In this document: positions 1 to 5,236 of the stretch, in pieces
Position numbering within the stretch: the stretch's first letter is position 1
How the letters are laid out: each line of letters begins with the position of its first letter
Source: Ramlibacter sp.
GTDB lineage: Bacteria > Pseudomonadota > Gammaproteobacteria > Burkholderiales > Burkholderiaceae
Direction of reading: 5' to 3'
Assembly: GCA_014376915.1 (NCBI GenBank)
Contig: JACMQP010000085.1
Span: 1-6,057, forward strand
Length of the DNA: 6,057 nt
Program-made: the position numbers and the translations under genes
Notes under the pieces: generated by a model
The model's database searches: none
The model's input: the letters and a program-made list of their open reading frames with translations, nothing else
What the model was told of the DNA's origin: nothing

Positions 1-1
1 G

Positions 2-1132
2 CACTCGCTGCCGGGCGCGAGCCGGATCATGCCGCAGCCACTGGGCGTGGCGGGCATCGTCAGTCCCTGGAATTACCCGCTGCAGCTGGCGCTCGGCCCG
101 GCGGTCGCCGCGCTGGCTGCCGGCAACCGCGTGCTGATCAAACCCAGCGAGCTCACGCCGCGCTTTTCGGCGCTGCTCCAGCAACTCGTCGCAAGCAGCT
201 TCGCCGCCGACGAATGCGCGGTCGTGACCGGCGACGCCGACGTCGGCCGCCAGTTCGTGAGCCTGCCTTTCGATCACCTGCTGTTTACCGGCTCGACCGC
301 GGTCGGACGCCAGGTCGCCATCGCCGCGGCAGCCAACCTGACGCCCGTGACGCTGGAGCTGGGCGGGAAGTCGCCCGCGATCCTGGACGCCAGTTGCGAT
401 GTGGTGGACGCCGCCGGCCGGATCGCCGCCGGCAAACTGCTCAACGCGGGCCAGACCTGCATCGCGCCCGACTACGTGCTGTGCCCCGCGCCGCTGGTGC
501 CGGCCTTCGTCGATGCGTTCACCCGGGCGACGGCGCGGATGTACCCGACGCTGGAGCGCAACCCCGACTACACCAGCATCGTCAACGCCCGGCATCGCGA
601 CAGGCTGCAGGCGCTGGTCGAGGATGCGCGGACCAAAGGCGCACGCGTAGTGGCGATCGACCCGGCGCGCGAGCCCGAGGCGCCGGAACGCCGCAAGATG
701 CGGCCGACGCTGCTGCTGGACGTGGCAGACGGCATGGCCGTGATGCAGGAAGAGATCTTCGGCCCGGTGCTGCCGGTGGTGGCTTATGGTTCGCCGGAAG
801 AAGCGATCGCCTTCGTCAACGCGCGGCCACGCCCGCTGGCCCTGTACTGGTTCGGCAAGGATGGCCACCGGCGCGACCAGGTGCTGCGCGACACCATTTC
901 GGGCGGCGTCACGGTGAACGACGTGCTGCTGCACATCGCGCAGGAAAACCTGCCGTTCGGCGGCGTCGGCGCCAGTGGCAGCGGGGCTTACCACGGCGAC
1001 TACGGCTTCCGGATCTTCTCCATGGACAAGCCGGTGTTCGCGCAATCGCGCTGGTCCGGGACAGCGATGCTGCAACCCCCTTACGGCCCCTTCGCCGAAC
1101 GGATCATCCGCATGCTCAAACGTTTCGCGTAG
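2..1132 (+). CDS. Coniferyl-aldehyde-dehydrogenase-like NAD(P)-dependent aldehyde dehydrogenase (5' end outside window)
   Basis: ALDH superfamily enzyme, expected to oxidise an aldehyde (possibly aromatic, of the coniferyl aldehyde type) to the acid with NAD(P)+ in the cytoplasm. The frame is open to the left edge and the residues before the first ATG (29), reading SLPGASRI, match the family, so that ATG is internal and the gene is truncated by the window. About 376 residues are visible of an expected 470-480. Landmarks, counted from codon 29: PWNYP (13-17, conserved Asn), FTGSTAVG (86-93, nucleotide-binding Gly motif), general-base Glu110 in LELGGKSP, catalytic Cys144 in NAGQTCIAP, EEIFGPVLPV in the second half, and ENLPFGGVGASG followed by YHGDYGFR near the end. 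That last stretch is typical of the coniferyl aldehyde dehydrogenase branch. All catalytic residues in view are intact. The exact substrate is inferred from family resemblance only. The downstream hydrolase is 101 bases away. Confidence 0.93.
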   Translation, partial: HSLPGASRIMPQPLGVAGIVSPWNYPLQLALGPAVAALAAGNRVLIKPSELTPRFSALLQQLVASSFAADECAVVTGDADVGRQFVSLPFDHLLFTGSTAVGRQVAIAAAANLTPVTLELGGKSPAILDASCDVVDAAGRIAAGKLLNAGQTCIAPDYVLCPAPLVPAFVDAFTRATARMYPTLERNPDYTSIVNARHRDRLQALVEDARTKGARVVAIDPAREPEAPERRKMRPTLLLDVADGMAVMQEEIFGPVLPVVAYGSPEEAIAFVNARPRPLALYWFGKDGHRRDQVLRDTISGGVTVNDVLLHIAQENLPFGGVGASGSGAYHGDYGFRIFSMDKPVFAQSRWSGTAMLQPPYGPFAERIIRMLKRFA

Positions 1133-1156
1133 GCACTCTCCTACTCCACAACGCGG

Positions 1157-1183
1157 CTTGTGCCGGGAACCAGCGGGCACGAG
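1157..1183 (+). terminator. Hairpin downstream of the aldehyde dehydrogenase, possible terminator
   Basis: CTTGTGCC (1157-1164) pairs with GGCACGAG (1176-1183), giving eight base pairs including one G-U, with an 11-nt loop. It starts 24 nt after the stop codon at 1130-1132. No T-run follows, so it is not a classical intrinsic terminator. It could be a 3'-end stabilising structure or a chance GC-rich hairpin. Confidence 0.35.
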
Positions 1184-1224
1184 TCTGCCTAGCATCTGCG
1201 ACTTCACAGCCGTCATTCGGCAAT

Positions 1225-1228
1225 GGAG
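1225..1228 (+). promoter_or_regulatory. Shine-Dalgarno of the alpha/beta hydrolase
   Basis: GGAG lies five bases before the ATG at 1234. It supports that start over the in-frame ATGs at 1252 and 1258 and over the longer upstream open frame, which runs back antisense-like through the dehydrogenase. Confidence 0.7.
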
Positions 1229-1233
1229 TGGAG

Positions 1234-2010
1234 ATGTCTCAGGCTGGATTCATGTCGATGGTGCGACCGGCGGCTCCCGCGCTCGACGCGCTGCGGCTCC
1301 CGTTGCGCGCACTGCTCAAGCGCTGTGCCCCCTCCACCCGCCGCCAGGGCGACGCCACCGTCTATCTCGGCCAAGGCCAGCCCGTGATCGTGTTCCCGGT
1401 GCTGGGCGGCGGCCCCGACAGCACCGCGCCGCTGCGGCAGGTGCTGGATGATGCGGGCTTCGTCAGTTACGACTGGGGCATGGGTGTTGACACCGGCCCG
1501 CGCGACCGCAACCTGAACCGCTGGCTGCGCGAGCTCGAAGAAAAAGTGATCGACGTGGCGGAAATCGAGGCGTCGAGCGTCACCCTGCTCGGCTGGAGCT
1601 TGAGCGGCATCTACGCACGCGAACTGGCCAAGCGCACCAACCCGCTGGTGCGCCAGGTCATCACGCTGGGCACGCCCTTCAACACCAGCGCCGATGCGCA
1701 GCAGCGCTGCCCGCTGATCAAGGTGCTCGAAAGCGGCTACGGCAACCTGACAGTCAACCTGCGCCATCGGCTGAGCCAAAGCCCACCGGTGCCATCGACC
1801 TCCATCTACAGCAAGAGCGACGGCCTGGTGCCATGGTCGATGTGCGTCGAGAAAGAAACCGCGCAATCGGAAAACATCGAGGTCGATGGCGCGACCCACC
1901 GCGGCCTGCCGTCGCACCCGAAGGTGCTGGAGGCCATCACCCACCGCCTGTCCCAGCCCGATGGGCAATGGCGTCCGTTCGACCCGGCTGGCTTGCGCGC
2001 TGTCAACTAG
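1234..2010 (+). CDS. Alpha/beta hydrolase (lipase/esterase-like), 258 aa
   Basis: A serine hydrolase of the alpha/beta fold, probably cytoplasmic since no signal peptide is visible. The nucleophile elbow is GWSLSG with Ser122 (120-125). The fifth elbow position is Ser rather than the usual Gly, which the small-residue rule of the fold allows. The acid is probably Asp196 in SKSDGLVPW and the base His222 in GATHRGLP, correctly spaced for a complete triad. The HGGG-like oxyanion region is replaced by FPVLGGG (54-60), which follows the first core strand. LGTPF (145-149) after the elbow is typical of lipase-like members that resemble PGAP1/triacylglycerol lipases. The N-terminal 35 residues are basic and Leu/Arg-rich and may form an amphipathic helix. 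The start at 1234 is chosen on its GGAG box. Substrate is unknown; esterase or lipase activity on a lipid or polyester is only inference. It lies between the aldehyde dehydrogenase and the MarR-GNAT gene on the same strand. Confidence 0.88.
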   Translation: MSQAGFMSMVRPAAPALDALRLPLRALLKRCAPSTRRQGDATVYLGQGQPVIVFPVLGGGPDSTAPLRQVLDDAGFVSYDWGMGVDTGPRDRNLNRWLRELEEKVIDVAEIEASSVTLLGWSLSGIYARELAKRTNPLVRQVITLGTPFNTSADAQQRCPLIKVLESGYGNLTVNLRHRLSQSPPVPSTSIYSKSDGLVPWSMCVEKETAQSENIEVDGATHRGLPSHPKVLEAITHRLSQPDGQWRPFDPAGLRAVN

Positions 2011-2013
2011 GCT

Positions 2014-2030
2014 CCGGGGCGCAAGCCCGG
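2014..2030 (+). terminator. GNRA-capped hairpin after the hydrolase, possible terminator
   Basis: Starting four bases after the hydrolase stop, CCGGGGC and GCCCGG form a GC-only stem with one bulged G around a GCAA tetraloop (2021-2024). GC at 2011-2012 and 2033-2034 can extend it. There is no T-tract. It separates the hydrolase from the regulatory region of the next gene and may weaken read-through. Confidence 0.4.
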
Positions 2031-2034
2031 ATGC

Positions 2035-2063
2035 TTGACTGAGGCAACCATTTGCCTGACCAT
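2035..2063 (+). promoter_or_regulatory. Weak candidate promoter for the MarR-GNAT gene
   Basis: TTGACT (2035-2040) is a good -35 match. At a 17-base spacing lies GACCAT (2058-2063), a poor -10 (three of six). If real, transcription would begin at about 2070, the A of the start codon, giving a leaderless message; this fits the absence of a Shine-Dalgarno. The inverted repeats at 2042-2072 would cover this promoter, as expected for autorepression. Inference only. Confidence 0.3.
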
Positions 2064-2072
2064 GGGTAAATG
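2042..2072. promoter_or_regulatory. Overlapping inverted repeats at the MarR-GNAT start, candidate operator
   Basis: Two inverted repeats share a central TTGCC element. AGGCAA (2042-2047) and TTGCCT (2052-2057) are perfect with a 4-nt gap. CATTTGCC (2049-2056) and GGTAAATG (2065-2072) match at seven of eight positions with an 8-nt gap, and the second arm contains the start codon (2070-2072). TTGCC/GGCAA half-sites resemble those of the E. coli MarR operator, and MarR genes are commonly autorepressed. In RNA the one mismatch becomes a G-U pair, so the second repeat could also hide the ATG. Confidence 0.5.
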
Positions 2073-3020
2073 ACGAAAGCGCCAGCGCCCGCCGTATCTA
2101 TCGCCCACGTCAGATCGGTCCGGGGCTTCAACCGTTTCTACACGCAGCACATCGGCGCGCTCGCGCCCGCCCTGGGCAGCGAACTGTCGCTGACCGAAGT
2201 CCGCGTGCTGGACGAGCTGGCGCATCGCCAGCACCCCACGGCCAGCGCGCTGGCGCGCGACCTGGTGTTGGACGCGGGCTATCTCAGTCGCATCCTGCGC
2301 CGCTTCCACGGCAACGGCTGGCTGGCGCGCGCGCCGTCGCCGGACGATGCGAGGCAGAGCCTGCTGAAACTCACCGAAGCTGGCCACCAGGCCTTCGCGC
2401 CCCTGCAGCGGCGCTCGCGCGACGAGGCAGCGGCGCTGCTGGCGCCGCTGCGGCCGCCCGCGCGCAAACGCGTGATCGAGGCGATGGACCTGCTGCACCG
2501 ATTGCTGGATCCGACCGAGCCGGCTGCTGCCGCCGCGCCCGCGACGACGCTGCGTGCCCCGGCTCCCGGCGACATGGGCTGGGTGGTGGCGCAGCACGGC
2601 GAGGTCTATGCGCAGGAATACGGCTTCAACTGGGAGTTCGAAGGGCTGGTGGCCGAGATCGCCGCCGGCTTCATCAAGAACTTCAAGCCGGCGCGCGAGC
2701 GAGGCTGGATGGCCGAGGTCGACGGCGAGCGGGTCGGCGCCGTCTTCGTGGTGCAGAAGTCCGCCACCGTGGCACAGCTGCGGTTGTTGATCCTCACCGC
2801 CGGTGCGCGCGGCCTGGGCCTTGGCGGCCGGCTGGTGGACGAGTGCATCGCCTTCGCCCGCGCGAAGCAGTACCGCAAGCTGGTGTTGTGGACCAACGGT
2901 CACCTGGTCGCGGCGCGGGCCATCTACCAGGCGCGCGGCTTCGTGCTCACGGCCAGCGAACGGTTCGAGGCCTACGGCGTCAAGGACCTGGTCGGCGAAA
3001 CCTGGGAGCTCAGGCTCTGA
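2070..3020 (+). CDS. Fused MarR-family regulator / GNAT N-acetyltransferase, 316 aa
   Basis: Two domains in one chain. Residues 10-147 form a MarR winged-helix DNA-binding and dimerisation unit: the helix-turn-helix lies about 55-83 (TASALARDLVLDAGYLSRIL), followed by a wing around 87-102 containing the DDAR turn common in MarR proteins. An Ala/Pro-rich linker (149-160) leads to a GNAT domain (161-316) with the acetyl-CoA loop RGLGLGGRL (247-255), then LWTNGHLVAARAIYQARGF (273-291), the usual C-terminal GNAT signature. Length and order match the known bifunctional MarR/GNAT family. The acetyl acceptor is unknown; the GNAT part could act as an enzyme or as an acetyl-CoA sensor. No Shine-Dalgarno precedes the ATG. 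The frame MGK-stop at 2062 overlaps the start by ATGA. It is followed 107 bases later by the chromate transporter pair on the same strand, a possible target. Confidence 0.92.
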   Translation: MTKAPAPAVSIAHVRSVRGFNRFYTQHIGALAPALGSELSLTEVRVLDELAHRQHPTASALARDLVLDAGYLSRILRRFHGNGWLARAPSPDDARQSLLKLTEAGHQAFAPLQRRSRDEAAALLAPLRPPARKRVIEAMDLLHRLLDPTEPAAAAAPATTLRAPAPGDMGWVVAQHGEVYAQEYGFNWEFEGLVAEIAAGFIKNFKPARERGWMAEVDGERVGAVFVVQKSATVAQLRLLILTAGARGLGLGGRLVDECIAFARAKQYRKLVLWTNGHLVAARAIYQARGFVLTASERFEAYGVKDLVGETWELRL

Positions 3021-3079
3021 GCAAGGTCCCCTGGGACGGCCTGGGCCGGCGCCGCGCTGGCCTTGATCCCGACTGGACT

Positions 3080-3099
3080 CCGGCTGGCCATCCAGCCGG
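3080..3099. promoter_or_regulatory. Perfect 8-bp inverted repeat upstream of the chr pair
   Basis: CCGGCTGG (3080-3087), CCAT spacer, CCAGCCGG (3092-3099). It lies 59 bases after the MarR-GNAT stop and its right arm overlaps the expected -35 region of the GATAAT box at 3115. No T-run follows. It could be a hairpin ending the upstream message or an operator for the transporter genes. Confidence 0.5.
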
Positions 3100-3114
3100 C
3101 ACCACCGGTCCAAC

Positions 3115-3120
3115 GATAAT
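3115..3120 (+). promoter_or_regulatory. Candidate -10 box of the chr pair
   Basis: GATAAT matches the TATAAT consensus at five of six positions and is one of the few AT-rich hexamers here. Its end is seven bases before the ATG at 3128, so a normal start site would be at or next to that ATG, giving a leaderless message. No convincing -35 is visible at 17-18 bases upstream. Confidence 0.42.
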
Positions 3121-3127
3121 CCGATCC

Positions 3128-3724
3128 ATGAGTTTTCCACCCGCTGCGCCGGTGCCGGCAGAGCCCGAACGCAGGCCGCAACCGCAGTCCCTCAGCGATC
3201 TCTTCGTTTCCTTCACCCTGCTGGCGTTGCAGGGCTTCGGCGGCGTGCTGGCCGTGGTGCAGCGCGAACTGGTGGAGAAAAAGCGCTGGATGACGCGCGA
3301 GGAATTCGTCGAGGAATGGTCGGTGGCGCAGATCATGCCTGGCCCCAACGTGATCAACTTGGCCGTGGTGGTCGGCAGCCGCTACTTCGGCTTTCGGGGG
3401 GCCATCGTCGCGGTGGCGGGCATGTTGACGGCACCGTTGATGGTGGTGATCACCCTGGCGCTGATCTATGCCCAGTACGCCGGCAATCCGCACGTCGCCG
3501 GCGCGCTGCGGGGCATGGGCGCCGTGGCCGCGGGCCTGATCACGGCCACCGGCCTGAAGCTCTTCGCCGCACTGAAGAAGCACCCGCTGGGCGTGCCGCT
3601 TTGCGCCGTGCTGGGAGTGGCCACCTTCATCGCGATCGCTCTGTTGCGGTTGCCCTTGCTGGGTGTGCTGCTGGGCCTGGGCGGCGTTTCCTGCGTGCTC
3701 ACGTGGCGGAAGCTGTCGCCATGA
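3128..3724 (+). CDS. Chromate transporter, N-terminal half-size CHR protein, 198 aa
   Basis: A short-chain member of the CHR (ChrA) superfamily of inner-membrane oxyanion transporters, which export chromate; some members may move other anions. Signature motifs: LALQGFGGVLAVVQRE (32-47), the helix-plus-FGG element, and AQIMPGPNVINLAV (67-80), the PGP motif. Predicted membrane stretches lie at about 24-45, 75-84, 89-114, 128-148 and 155-191. The first 20 residues are Pro-rich and probably cytoplasmic. The length fits half of a full ChrA (about 400 residues), and the second half is the next gene. The stop overlaps the next ATG by four bases (3721-3724), indicating translational coupling. The ATG at 3128 is the first plausible start after the intergenic repeat; there is no Shine-Dalgarno. 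Paired short CHR proteins are known to work together, as in Bacillus subtilis. Substrate specificity cannot be read from sequence. Confidence 0.9.
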   Translation: MSFPPAAPVPAEPERRPQPQSLSDLFVSFTLLALQGFGGVLAVVQRELVEKKRWMTREEFVEEWSVAQIMPGPNVINLAVVVGSRYFGFRGAIVAVAGMLTAPLMVVITLALIYAQYAGNPHVAGALRGMGAVAAGLITATGLKLFAALKKHPLGVPLCAVLGVATFIAIALLRLPLLGVLLGLGGVSCVLTWRKLSP

Positions 3725-4293
3725 CGGTCGCCATGAGCAGCCAGGACTGGCTTGACCTGTTCACGCACTTTGCGACGCTGTCGCTACTGTCGGTCGGCGG
3801 CGCCATCACCACCGCGCCCGACATGCACCGCTACCTGGTCGACAGCCGCCACTGGCTAACCGATCCGCAGTTCAGCGCGTCGATCGCCATCGCGCAGTCG
3901 GCGCCCGGCCCCAACGTGCTGTTCGTCGCGCTGATGGGATGGCATGTCGGCCTGAACGCCGGTGGCCTGCCGCTGGCCGCGTTCGGATTGGTGCTGGCGA
4001 TGACCGGCATCATGGTGCCCAGCACCACCCTCGCCTACCTGGCCGCCCGCTGGAGCCAGGCCAACCGCGAGCTGCGCGGCGTGCGCGCCTTCAAGCAGGG
4101 CATGGCGCCGATCGTGGTGGCGCTGCTGGTGGCGACCGGCTGGATCCTGGCCACCGGCGCCAGCTATGCGGCGCGCGACTGGCCTCTGTGGCTGGTGACC
4201 GGCGTCGCGGCGCTGATCGTCTGGCGCACCCGGCTGCACATCCTATGGCTGCTCGGCGGCGGTGCGCTGCTAGGGTGGTTCGGGCTGGTGTGA
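3721..4293 (+). CDS. Chromate transporter, C-terminal half-size CHR protein, 190 aa
   Basis: Second short-chain CHR protein and presumed partner of the gene it overlaps. It has its own copies of the family motifs: LSVGGAITTAPDMHRYLV (23-40), corresponding to the FGG element, and AQSAPGPNVLFVALMGW (58-74), the PGP motif. Hydrophobic stretches at about 14-32, 63-75, 82-108, 129-150, 155-168 and 173-189 indicate a polytopic inner-membrane protein. The start at 3721 shares ATGA with the upstream stop; an alternative ATG at 3733 removes only four residues. The two proteins are related but clearly diverged, as in known N/C short CHR pairs, where the halves are thought to sit in opposite orientations and form one transporter. 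The gene ends seven bases from a convergent stop codon at 4301. Confidence 0.9.
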   Translation: MTVAMSSQDWLDLFTHFATLSLLSVGGAITTAPDMHRYLVDSRHWLTDPQFSASIAIAQSAPGPNVLFVALMGWHVGLNAGGLPLAAFGLVLAMTGIMVPSTTLAYLAARWSQANRELRGVRAFKQGMAPIVVALLVATGWILATGASYAARDWPLWLVTGVAALIVWRTRLHILWLLGGGALLGWFGLV

Positions 4294-4303
4294 CGTCGCG
4301 TCA
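4291..4303. repeat. Palindrome spanning two convergent stop codons
   Basis: TGACG (4291-4295), TCG centre, CGTCA (4299-4303). The outer bases are the TGA stop of the chr C-half on the plus strand and the TGA stop of the 66-residue gene on the minus strand. The stem is only five base pairs, too short alone for a strong bidirectional terminator. Confidence 0.45.
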
Positions 4304-4501
4304 CTGGTCCAGCAGGTCGCCGCGAAAGAAGCACCACGCGCTGCCGTCGTGCAGGTAGAAGTGGCCGTCGGCGCAGACGTCCTTGCCGGGAAAGAATTCG
4401 CGGTAGGCCTTCGGCACCAGACGCACCAGCTGTTCGTCGCTCAGTTCCTCGAATTCTTCAGGCGTGATCGGCTGGCCGACCCGCAGTTTGCGCGCTTCCA
4501 T
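4301..4501 (-). CDS. Small protein of unknown function, 66 aa
   Basis: Not recognised. It begins MEARKLRVGQ, then an acidic helix-like stretch TPEEFEELSDEQL (13-25), VPKAYREFFPGKD (29-41), and a C-terminal part with Cys43, His47, His51 and Cys57 ending in aromatic and acidic residues. No signal peptide or membrane segment is visible, so it is probably cytoplasmic. The start at 4501 is chosen because it lies one base after the stop of the upstream gene (TAG-G-ATG), a layout for termination-reinitiation; there is no separate Shine-Dalgarno. A longer start at 4537 would add twelve residues read out of frame within the upstream gene and has GAGG directly against the ATG, so it is less likely. The Cys/His set could bind a metal, but this is speculation. 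The tight coupling suggests a role linked to the Excalibur-like protein. Confidence 0.72.
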   Translation of the reverse strand: MEARKLRVGQPITPEEFEELSDEQLVRLVPKAYREFFPGKDVCADGHFYLHDGSAWCFFRGDLLDQ

Positions 4502-4502
4502 C

Positions 4503-4802
4503 CTATTTTCTGCACCACTGCTGCACGCAGGAGGCATCCTCGCCGGAGATGCCGGCCTCGAAACCGGGGCAGTTCTTGACGAAGTAGCTGGCCTCTTCGC
4601 ACGAGGTCATCTGCTTGCACTGGCTGCGGCCGTCGCAGGTGAAGAAAGAGACGCCCGCGTCGCCCTTGCCCAGCGGCAGCGCCTGTTTGGCGGGTTTGCT
4701 GGCGAGCGCCGCTTCGCGCTGCGCCCTGCCGTGGTCCTGGTACTTGCCCCAGCCATACCAGCCGATCGCGGCCAGGATCAGGATCAGGATGATGCGTTTC
4801 AT
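4503..4802 (-). CDS. Membrane-anchored Cys-rich protein with degenerate Excalibur-like domain, 99 aa
   Basis: Residues 3-18 (RIILILILAAIGWYGW) form an N-terminal membrane anchor or uncleaved signal. A polar Ala/Lys/Gln-rich linker (20-50) leads to a domain (52-97) with six cysteines (56, 62, 68, 78, 92, 97). CDGRSQCKQMTSCEEA and YFVKNCPG match the front of Excalibur domains, where the pattern is C-x-x-(R/K)-x-x-C-x-x-M-T-S-C-x-E-A. In typical members this is followed by DGDxDGxPCE, the calcium loop; here the same place reads AGISGEDASC, so most Asp ligands are missing. The domain would face the periplasm and may be disulfide-bonded. The start at 4802 is well supported by GGAGGA (4811-4816) eight bases upstream; a longer open frame to 4901 has no such signal. 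The gene precedes the 66-residue gene by one base. Function unknown. Confidence 0.82.
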   Translation of the reverse strand: MKRIILILILAAIGWYGWGKYQDHGRAQREAALASKPAKQALPLGKGDAGVSFFTCDGRSQCKQMTSCEEASYFVKNCPGFEAGISGEDASCVQQWCRK

Positions 4803-4810
4803 GGTTTTTT

Positions 4811-4816
4811 TCCTCC
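4811..4816 (-). promoter_or_regulatory. Strong Shine-Dalgarno of the Excalibur-like gene
   Basis: On the minus strand GGAGGA is followed by eight bases (a run of seven A, then part of ACC) and the ATG at 4802. This is the best ribosome-binding site in the window and decides the start over the longer frame beginning at 4901. Confidence 0.85.
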
Positions 4817-4839
4817 GCCCGGCATTGTCGTTCAGTGCA

Positions 4840-4849
4840 GGCGCGCGCC
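4840..4849. repeat. 10-bp GC-only palindrome in the spacer before the Excalibur-like gene
   Basis: GGCGCGCGCC is a perfect palindrome in the 70-base gap between the two minus-strand genes. It may be a chance product of high GC or a binding site; nothing else supports a role. Confidence 0.3.
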
Positions 4850-4872
4850 CGTCGGCACACCAGCACCAATCG

Positions 4873-5235
4873 TCATTGCGCACGCCACCGGAAGAAGGCA
4901 AAGGCGATGGCCAGGCAAAAGAGAACTCCGAAGATCAGCTTGTTGTGCCTGGCCAGCCAGAGGGGCAGATAGATATCGAAATTTTCATGCCGCTCGTCGG
5001 TGAAGCGGGCGGCCACCGAGGTTAGCGGGCAGCGCCACCCGTTGATCAACAAGATGGCGATCTCCACGAAAACGATGGCCGTAAGCCATGCCGCCGCGGC
5101 GTGCTTGCCCTGCCACGAGACAAGCGGGATTGCCAGGATGCAGCCAGCGAAGAATGCCCAAGCCACCGTATGGACGACCTTGACCAACACAAGCGCAGCG
5201 GGAGCACCCTTGGAGGCCGGGTCGTCAGGTGACAT
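4873..5235 (-). CDS. Conserved-looking small membrane protein of unknown function, 120 aa
   Basis: Not assigned to a named family. Three hydrophobic segments are clear: about 14-39, 47-65 and 98-115, with a polar N-terminus. Between the second and third lies NGWRCPLTSVAARFTDERHENFDIYLPLWLARHNK (65-99), too rich in specific aromatic and charged residues (Trp67, Cys69, Asp87, Tyr89) to be random, which suggests a conserved functional loop. This arrangement loosely resembles small DUF2784-like membrane proteins, which also have an N-x-x-x-PLT-like element after a helix, but the match is not firm. The ATG at 5233-5235 has no Shine-Dalgarno; instead an 11-bp interrupted hairpin ends one base before it. 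It lies 83 bases after the methyltransferase-like gene and 70 bases before the Excalibur-like gene on the same strand. Confidence 0.78.
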   Translation of the reverse strand: MSPDDPASKGAPAALVLVKVVHTVAWAFFAGCILAIPLVSWQGKHAAAAWLTAIVFVEIAILLINGWRCPLTSVAARFTDERHENFDIYLPLWLARHNKLIFGVLFCLAIAFAFFRWRAQ

Positions 5236-5236
5236 G

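Noticed and set aside
29..31. ATG at 29 as the true start of the aldehyde dehydrogenase
   Set aside because: The frame is open to the left edge and the preceding residues SLPGASRI are family-like; the protein would lack about 100 residues.
2062..2073. Mini frame ATG GGT AAA TGA overlapping the MarR-GNAT start as a leader peptide
   Set aside because: Three codons with no ribosome-binding site; more probably a by-product of the inverted repeat, so not listed as a gene.
2007..3140. Long open frame on the minus strand opposite the MarR-GNAT gene
   Set aside because: It is Arg/Gln/His-rich with no recognisable domain, typical of the antisense frame of a GC-rich gene; the plus-strand frame has two clear domains.
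2972..3583. Minus-strand open frame across the chr N-half
   Set aside because: His/Gln-rich low-complexity translation, no motif, no ribosome-binding site; shadow of the transporter gene.
3721..3724. Single full-length ChrA broken by a frameshift
   Set aside because: Each half has its own start and family motifs, and the ATGA overlap matches known natural short CHR pairs.
4502..4901. Longer start (4901) for the Excalibur-like protein
   Set aside because: The added 33 residues are not hydrophobic and lack a ribosome-binding site; GGAGGA sits correctly before 4802 and the membrane anchor begins there.
4464..5003. Plus-strand open frame opposite the Excalibur-like gene
   Set aside because: Composition is Ala/Arg-rich without motifs, while the minus strand has a strong Shine-Dalgarno, a membrane anchor and a cysteine-patterned domain.
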